From an uncultured Bacteroidales bacterium (GTDB lineage: Bacteria; Bacteroidota; Bacteroidia; Bacteroidales; WCHB1-69): a DNA stretch of 9,500 bases. The translations under genes were made by a program, and so were the position numbers. The notes under the pieces are model-generated. The model was not told the origin of the DNA and ran no database searches. It saw nothing but the letters and a program-made list of their open reading frames with translations. This document shows positions 5,543 to 9,500 of the stretch, one piece after another (the first letter of the stretch is position 1; every line of letters starts with the position of its first letter). Location of the stretch: contig CALDIA010000178.1 in NCBI GenBank assembly GCA_937901455.1, forward strand, positions 1 to 9,500, read 5' to 3'.

Positions 5543-6673
5543 ATGAAGTTTATCATCTCACGAAATGCATTATTCTACAACTTGAGCGCAATCAGCGGCG
5601 TTATAAGTTCCAATAACAGTCTTGCCATCCTTGACCACTTTCTGTTCACCATCAAGGACTCCAAGCTATTCCTGATGGCATCCGACATGGATACTACCAT
5701 GACTTCGGTTATTGAGTTGGACAATGTGGAAGGGGAAGGTTGTGTGGCAGTGCCGTCCAAGATTTTGTTGGAAACACTGAAGCTCATTCCGGAGACGCCC
5801 ATTGTATTTGCCATTGACCAGGAGAAGAACATCTTCAAGTTTCAGGCGGCCAATGGAGAGTACGATGCGCCATGCAAAAACGGCGACGAGTTTCCACGTC
5901 CCAAGGAGATTGAGAATGCCCAATATTTCGACATTCCAGCTTCGGTAATGCACCGGGCCATCAGCAAGACGCTCTTCGCCACGGGCTCCGATGAGTTGAG
6001 ACCCACTATGATGGGTGTGTTCTGCGAACTGTCAGAAGAGGGCATCTCCTTTGTGGCTACTGATGCACACAAGTTGGTGCGCTATGTGAACAACACAATA
6101 AAGAATGACGAGTATGTATCCTTCATTCTGCCCAAAAAACCATTAAGCCACCTGAAAAGCATTCTCCCCGGTGTTACGGAAGATATCCATGTCACCTACT
6201 CAAAGGAGACGAATCACATCTGCTTTAATTTCAGTAATTTAACCCTGTATTCTTCCTTAAAGGAAGGTAAATACCCGAATTATGAAGCAGTCATACCGAA
6301 GGAAAACAACAATCAACTGACCATTTCCAGAGAGGAGTTCTTGAAGTCCATCCGCCGTGTGGGTATCTACTCCAATCAATCCACATATCAGATTCGTATC
6401 TCCATGGCAGAAGCACAGACCACCATCACGGGTGAGGACATGGACGAATCCAACAAAGCAGAGGAGAACATCGCATGCGAATATGTAGGAGAGCCCATGG
6501 AAATAGGCTTCAACTCCAAGTTCCTGAGTGAGATGCTGGGCAATATCGACACTGCGCAGGTGCGCATGGATCTGTCGGAGCCAAAGCGTGCCGCCCTATT
6601 GTTCCCTGTGGAAGAAGAAGATGTGCAACAGGAGAGTCTGCTGATGCTCCTCATGCCTGTCATGTTGAATTAG
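5543..6673 (+). CDS. dnaN: DNA polymerase III beta subunit (sliding clamp) DnaN
   Basis: The homodimeric clamp encircles DNA and tethers polymerase III and other replication and repair proteins. The 376-residue protein has the usual length and three repeated clamp folds of about 120 residues. It starts MKFIISRNALFYNLSAISGV and carries typical segments SNNSLAILDHFLF (about 24-36), VAVPSKILLETLKLIP (about 71-86), GDEFPRPKEI (about 109-118), ELRPTMMGVFCEL (about 144-156), FVATDAHKLV (about 163-172), SLKEGKYPNYEAVIP (about 238-252) and the C-terminal LLMLLMPVMLN. The start at 5543 is preferred over the in-frame ATG at 5504 because family members begin at MKF and the promoter -7 box lies between the two. 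rnpB begins only 8 bases after the stop. The exonuclease gene I would expect after dnaN in many Bacteroidales is not present here. Confidence 0.97.
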   Translation: MKFIISRNALFYNLSAISGVISSNNSLAILDHFLFTIKDSKLFLMASDMDTTMTSVIELDNVEGEGCVAVPSKILLETLKLIPETPIVFAIDQEKNIFKFQAANGEYDAPCKNGDEFPRPKEIENAQYFDIPASVMHRAISKTLFATGSDELRPTMMGVFCELSEEGISFVATDAHKLVRYVNNTIKNDEYVSFILPKKPLSHLKSILPGVTEDIHVTYSKETNHICFNFSNLTLYSSLKEGKYPNYEAVIPKENNNQLTISREEFLKSIRRVGIYSNQSTYQIRISMAEAQTTITGEDMDESNKAEENIACEYVGEPMEIGFNSKFLSEMLGNIDTAQVRMDLSEPKRAALLFPVEEEDVQQESLLMLLMPVMLN

Positions 6674-6681
6674 CCATACAG

Positions 6682-7017
6682 AAGGAATCTCGTTGTCGCT
6701 GCCATCCTTGGATGGGAGAGGAAAGTCCGGGCAACACAGAGCACCATACTTCCTAACGGGAAGGCATCGCAAGATGACAGACAGTGCCACAGAAATGATA
6801 CCGCCGGCCGTGCCGGTAAGGGTGAAATCGCGAGGTAAGAGCTCACGCCGATGTTCAGTGATGACATTCGAGGGTAAACCTTATGGGTTGAAAGACCAAA
6901 TAAACCGAGGCTTGAGGGCTGCTCGTCCGACTCGGAGGGTAGGTTGATGGAGATATGGGGTGACCCATATCCTAGATAAATGGCAACATAGTACAGAACC
7001 CGGCTTATAGGTTCCTT
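6682..7017 (+). ncRNA. rnpB: RNase P RNA (bacterial class A)
   Basis: The catalytic RNA of RNase P, which cleaves 5' leaders from pre-tRNAs together with the protein RnpA. The 5' and 3' ends pair as P1: AAGGAATC (6682-6689) with GGTTCCTT (7010-7017), 8 bp including one G-U. Then come a P3-like hairpin (CCATCC, TT, GGATGG, 6702-6715), the universal GAGGAAAGTCCGGGC of conserved region I (6718-6732), the ACAGAAATGATACCGCC stretch (from 6789), GGTAAGGGTGAAA (6815-6827), GTAAGAGCTCACG (6835-6847), GGGTAAACC (6872-6880) and the 3' conserved ACAGAACCCGGCTTATAG (6993-7010), which completes P4. Length about 336 nt is normal. No TAnnTTTG box is visible in the preceding ~80 bases, so it may be processed from the dnaN transcript. 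Exact ends are inferred from P1. Confidence 0.95.
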
Positions 7018-7023
7018 TTCTAT

Positions 7024-7052
7024 AACGCAGTGTGGAAGCACACTGCGTTTTT
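7024..7052 (+). terminator. Rho-independent terminator of rnpB (dnaN-rnpB unit)
   Basis: A perfect 11-bp stem, AACGCAGTGTG (7024-7034) and CACACTGCGTT (7039-7049), with a GAAG loop, runs into a T-tract (7048-7052). It lies 7 bases after the rnpB P1 helix. The opposite strand has no comparable U-tract after the stem, so it should act mainly in the + direction, although yraN ends only 4 bases beyond it. Confidence 0.9.
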
Positions 7053-7055
7053 GTG

Positions 7056-7421
7056 TCACCACCTCGGCGTGAATGAATTCGGGATGTGCTTCACCGACTC
7101 AATGCCTTGATCGATGATAACCGACACTATGTCGAAGCGCACCTCTTTGGCAATATTGTTCTTGAGCACATAGAGGTTGGCCGCCCGGATGATATTACGC
7201 TGTTTCTGCAACGTCACAAAGCTCTCGGGCTCGCCAAATAGCGCACTTTTCCGCGACTTCACTTCCACGAAGACTATATAATTGGCGTCTTCCATAATAA
7301 GGTCAACTTCCAGATGCCCTACCCTATAGTTTCTTTCCAACAACTGATACCCTTTCTGAAGGAGAGCCTCCATAGCCAAGCTTTCACCTTGACTTCCTTT
7401 TAACAAATTTTCGTTTTTCAT
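7056..7421 (-). CDS. YraN family (UPF0102) endonuclease-like protein
   Basis: A 121-residue protein of the YraN/UPF0102 family, which has a restriction-endonuclease-like fold; the cellular role is not well settled, with links to DNA processing proposed. Visible family features: GSQGESLAMEALLQKGYQLL at the N-terminus (Glu13), NYRVGHLEVDLI (31-42, Asp40), the nuclease-type IVFVEVKSRK (49-58, Glu53 and Lys55), FGEPESFV, QKQRNIIRAANLYV and VRFDIVSV (95-102). The E...D...ExK set suggests an intact catalytic site. It starts 3 bases after the DUF2851 stop, so the two are almost certainly co-transcribed, and it converges on rnpB with its stop just past that gene's terminator. Confidence 0.9.
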   Translation of the reverse strand: MKNENLLKGSQGESLAMEALLQKGYQLLERNYRVGHLEVDLIMEDANYIVFVEVKSRKSALFGEPESFVTLQKQRNIIRAANLYVLKNNIAKEVRFDIVSVIIDQGIESVKHIPNSFTPRW

Positions 7422-7424
7422 TAG

Positions 7425-8708
7425 TTATATAGTAATGGATGATTTAACAATATGATCGCCAATAGCACATTCGAGGCAACGGCGTTCCTTGCAATAGAAA
7501 TTGTACAATTCCATCAGGGCTTGCGAATCGGCAGCGTTTTGCTGAGAGAAAGCAGTATGAGAGAAACATCGTGTGAAGCGGTTGTCTTCAAATGGGAGTA
7601 GTTCCAACATTTCCAGCACAGTTTCCAAGCGGCCATCCTCACCCTTGAACCTGCAATAGGCAAAGAGCATCGGAACCAGCGTATTGATTAGCAAAAGGGC
7701 AACAGCCATCTCCCCGATAGCCACTGAATGCACAGCCGTTGTCTTGTTGAAATGGTAATGTGTGGACCAATAGGTATCGGCCGACACGGCCAACTTTGCG
7801 TGCCATTGCTGCAAGGAGTGATCATGTGTCAACTCTTCCCAAAGATCGGGAAAAGCATGCAGAATGCTGGCGAACTGGGAAATGCGGATGCATGGAAAGT
7901 TTTGGGGTCGCAGACGCAAGAGATTCCAATGATGCATACCAATGGGCGAGAGCTGGTATTTGTAGTGAAGGTAATCGTATTCTGCTTTCAACTGTGTGTA
8001 GAAATCATCGCCCTGTTCGACCTCCAGCATGCCCGCCTGCCCGAAGAGCAATGCCTGCAGTTGCAGATACGAGGCACTGTGGCGATACAATATTTTATAT
8101 GGAAGACTCTTAGCCAAGAGCTCGAAGGCCGAAGCATTGGTCTTCATGCCAAAACTAACAGCCATCTGTCGGTAGAGTGCTTCCCGCCAGTCGCCTTTGC
8201 ATTGCGCCACAACCGAACGAAGTTCCTGTTCTTTGCGCAACATCCGCTCCATCAACATGCTTGCCATCTGCGAGGAGCGCACCACTGGGCTGACCTCCGA
8301 CAAGAAATCAGTGCAGGGCAGTAGTTCCAAGGCTCCCGTCAAGCGCTCGTACTGACTGTACATGCTCGAAGAGATTCGGGAACCCAATTCCAATGTCGGA
8401 AAACACTCACCAGGCTGACGCTCCACAGAAAGGTCATGCTCGTACACCACATGCAGCACAACCATCTTGTATTTCTCGTCCAAATGATGCTTGTGACGAT
8501 ACCAGTCTGAACTGCGCACATGAATCTCCACATCACCCGCCCATATGTAATCATTAATTCTGACGATAGCCTGCCTGAAATCCGGCCCCGCATCCCTGTT
8601 CCAGTACCCCGGAGAAATCACTTCCACCTGCTCCCCCGTGTCAATCTTCAAATCTTCTTTGGCAAACAACTGATATTGCCATACATACTGAATAAACGCC
8701 TCTTTCAT
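7425..8708 (-). CDS. DUF2851 family protein
   Basis: A 427-residue cytoplasmic protein of DUF2851, a family found in Bacteroidetes with no established function. Recognisable features are the N-terminal FIQYVWQYQLF, then SPGYWNRDAGPDF (32-44), the strongly conserved IWAGDVEIHVRSSDWYRHKH (55-74), VVLHVVYEHD (83-92) and a cysteine cluster at the very end (YCKERRCLECAIGDHI, Cys406, Cys411, Cys414) that could bind metal. The charged HVRSSDW/HVVYEHD region suggests a hydrolase- or nuclease-like site, but that is inference. No signal peptide or membrane segment. A -7 box lies 20 bases upstream. yraN follows after 3 bases, hinting at a shared nucleic-acid-related role. Confidence 0.9.
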   Translation of the reverse strand: MKEAFIQYVWQYQLFAKEDLKIDTGEQVEVISPGYWNRDAGPDFRQAIVRINDYIWAGDVEIHVRSSDWYRHKHHLDEKYKMVVLHVVYEHDLSVERQPGECFPTLELGSRISSSMYSQYERLTGALELLPCTDFLSEVSPVVRSSQMASMLMERMLRKEQELRSVVAQCKGDWREALYRQMAVSFGMKTNASAFELLAKSLPYKILYRHSASYLQLQALLFGQAGMLEVEQGDDFYTQLKAEYDYLHYKYQLSPIGMHHWNLLRLRPQNFPCIRISQFASILHAFPDLWEELTHDHSLQQWHAKLAVSADTYWSTHYHFNKTTAVHSVAIGEMAVALLLINTLVPMLFAYCRFKGEDGRLETVLEMLELLPFEDNRFTRCFSHTAFSQQNAADSQALMELYNFYCKERRCLECAIGDHIVKSSITI

Positions 8709-8727
8709 GTCTCCATGCTTTTGAGAC

Positions 8728-8736
8728 GCAAAAATA
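8728..8736 (-). promoter_or_regulatory. Bacteroidetes-type -7 promoter element for DUF2851-yraN
   Basis: The minus strand reads TATTTTTGC, matching TAnnTTTG, in the 63-base gap between maf and DUF2851; predicted leader about 10-15 bases. The surrounding gap is extremely AT-rich. No exact -33 TTTG at the usual spacing. Confidence 0.55.
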
Positions 8737-8779
8737 AATAATTATTTAATATTTTGTAAATGCAAAATAAATTATTTAT
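8728..8779. repeat. Imperfect AT-rich direct repeat in the maf/DUF2851 gap
   Basis: Two similar units, GCAAAAATAAATAATTATTTA (starting 8728) and GCAAAATAAATTATTTAT (8762-8779), lie 34 bases apart; each carries an internal near-palindrome of the AAATAATTATTT kind. The first contains the -7 box and the second overlaps the maf stop codon. This may be a regulatory duplication or simply low-complexity AT sequence. Confidence 0.35.
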
Positions 8780-9365
8780 CAACAATAGTGCTTAGCATCG
8801 ACCAGAGGAGTCTGGTGGGAAGCCCCATTACATTATAGAAAGAGCCATGAATAGATTTGATGCCAACATAGCCGATCCATTCCTGCACGCCATAGGCGCC
8901 AGCCTTGTCAAGAGGAAGGTATTCTGAGACATAGTAGCGGATTTCTTCCTCAGTGAGGGGGGCAAAGTCCACATTGGTGGCGCGATAATCGGTCAGTACC
9001 TGCTTGGGGGTGGCAACCGTAAGTCCGCTATACACCGTGTGTGTATGTCCTGAGAGGGATTGCACCATGGCAAAGGCCTCCGCTTTGTCGCGGGGTTTGC
9101 CGATAATGCGCCCGTCTATCACCACAATAGTATCGCAGGCAATAAAGATGGTGTTGTCGGGATATTGGTTTCTGTCAATTCCTGTCAGCTTTAGCCGAGA
9201 GAGGTGTTGCACCACCTCTGCGGGCGACATGGAATCGTCGTATGTTTCATCCACATCGGTAGTAAGAATCTCGAAGGCGATGCCCATTCCCGCGAGTAAT
9301 TCGCGGCGACGGGGCGATTTGGAAGCCAAGAAGATGCGATATTTTTTCAGTTCATCCAGTAGCAT
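8772..9365 (-). CDS. maf: Maf family nucleoside triphosphate pyrophosphatase
   Basis: Maf proteins hydrolyse nucleoside triphosphates (dTTP, UTP and modified pyrimidine nucleotides in the YhdE-type branch) to the monophosphate and pyrophosphate, keeping wrong nucleotides out of DNA and RNA. The 197-residue protein has the normal length and all main motifs: LASKSPRRRELL (13-24) for substrate phosphate binding, TDVDETY (36-42), the catalytic region ACDTIVV (76-82, Asp78), IIGKP (87-91), SGHTHTVYSG (105-114), PLDKAGAYGVQ (151-161) and GSFYNVMGLP (174-183). The Gln after AYGV suits the dTTP/UTP group, though subfamily assignment is tentative. Its stop lies 63 bases before DUF2851, which has its own promoter. 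I could not confidently pick a maf promoter. Confidence 0.95.
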   Translation of the reverse strand: MLLDELKKYRIFLASKSPRRRELLAGMGIAFEILTTDVDETYDDSMSPAEVVQHLSRLKLTGIDRNQYPDNTIFIACDTIVVIDGRIIGKPRDKAEAFAMVQSLSGHTHTVYSGLTVATPKQVLTDYRATNVDFAPLTEEEIRYYVSEYLPLDKAGAYGVQEWIGYVGIKSIHGSFYNVMGLPTRLLWSMLSTIVDK

Positions 9366-9426
9366 ATATAATATATAAATGTATAAAAGATTATGTCAAA
9401 ATTGCAAAAAGAGAGACGGCGGAAGA

Positions 9427-9500
9427 CTATTTTTCCCTTATAGATACAGCAAAGCCTCCGCACGGGGCCATTCGCAGTTTCAGTACACTTTTGTTTGTCA
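9427..9500 (-). CDS. C-terminal tail of an unidentified protein running off the right edge
   Basis: One minus-strand frame entering from the right edge gives 24 codons ending KLRMAPCGGFAVSIREK and a TAG at 9427-9429, 61 bases before the maf start. The hydrophobic and glycine pattern LKLRMAPCGGFAVSI looks like a final beta-strand pair, as at the C-terminus of some Bacteroidetes glycoside hydrolases (GH97 ends come to mind), but this is a weak memory-based resemblance over very few residues. Another minus frame is also open here, so the reading itself is uncertain. Confidence 0.35.
   Translation of the reverse strand, partial: TNKSVLKLRMAPCGGFAVSIREK

Noticed and set aside
6670..7062. 130-codon minus-strand frame and 84-codon plus-strand frame (6693-6947) across the dnaN-yraN gap
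   Set aside because: Both overlie the RNase P RNA with all its conserved blocks; they are chance frames over a structured RNA, a common misannotation.
7728..8324. Plus-strand frame of 198 codons opposite DUF2851
   Set aside because: Antisense shadow of a well-supported gene; no promoter and no recognisable motifs.
1..9500. CRISPR array, insertion sequence, tRNA or phage genes
   Set aside because: No regularly spaced repeats, transposase or integrase motifs, terminal inverted repeats or tRNA cloverleafs were seen on either strand.

Overview
Most of this window (about 771-9500) reads as ordinary chromosome of a Bacteroidales bacterium, most likely Prevotella or a close relative. The evidence is the Bacteroidetes-type -7 boxes (TAnnTTTG) in front of almost every transcription unit, the lack of clear Shine-Dalgarno sequences, a DUF2851 gene (a Bacteroidetes family), and the style of DnaB, DnaN and TatA. 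The first ~770 bases are different: very AT-rich (roughly a quarter G+C), with a 5'-truncated TPR coding frame that most resembles, from memory, eukaryotic intraflagellar transport protein IFT139 (TTC21 family). It changes abruptly into the 3' end of tatA. The simplest reading is a chimeric junction in a metagenomic assembly that joined a protist or flagellated-fungus fragment to a Prevotella-like contig, as a rumen or hindgut sample could produce.

Layout, left to right: partial IFT139-like TPR frame (+, 2 to about 770) | junction | tatA (-) | TrmH/SpoU RNA methyltransferase (-) | replicative helicase dnaB (-) | secreted alpha/beta-hydrolase with a C-terminal LysM (-) | secreted MORN-repeat protein (-) | divergent promoters | dnaN, the sliding clamp (+) | rnpB, RNase P RNA (+) with a strong terminator | yraN (-) | DUF2851 (-) | maf nucleotide pyrophosphatase (-) | C-terminal tail of an unidentified protein (-, off the right edge).

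Transcription units inferred from spacing and promoter motifs: DUF2851-yraN (3-nt gap) converges on dnaN-rnpB; dnaB-trmH (9-nt gap) forms a second unit; tatA has its own promoter; the MORN gene and the LysM-esterase are 33 nt apart, but the esterase also has a very good promoter of its own that predicts a leaderless mRNA. The bacterial part is mainly housekeeping: replication (dnaB, dnaN), RNA processing and modification (rnpB, trmH), nucleotide-pool quality control (maf) and protein export (tatA), plus two envelope proteins.

I see no CRISPR array, insertion sequence, tRNA, rRNA or defence system. There is no gene-free stretch over 300 bases once rnpB is recognised. I do not think a new biological system is present; the best leads are the junction and its eukaryote-like fragment, the dnaN-rnpB arrangement, and the leaderless esterase-LysM gene.
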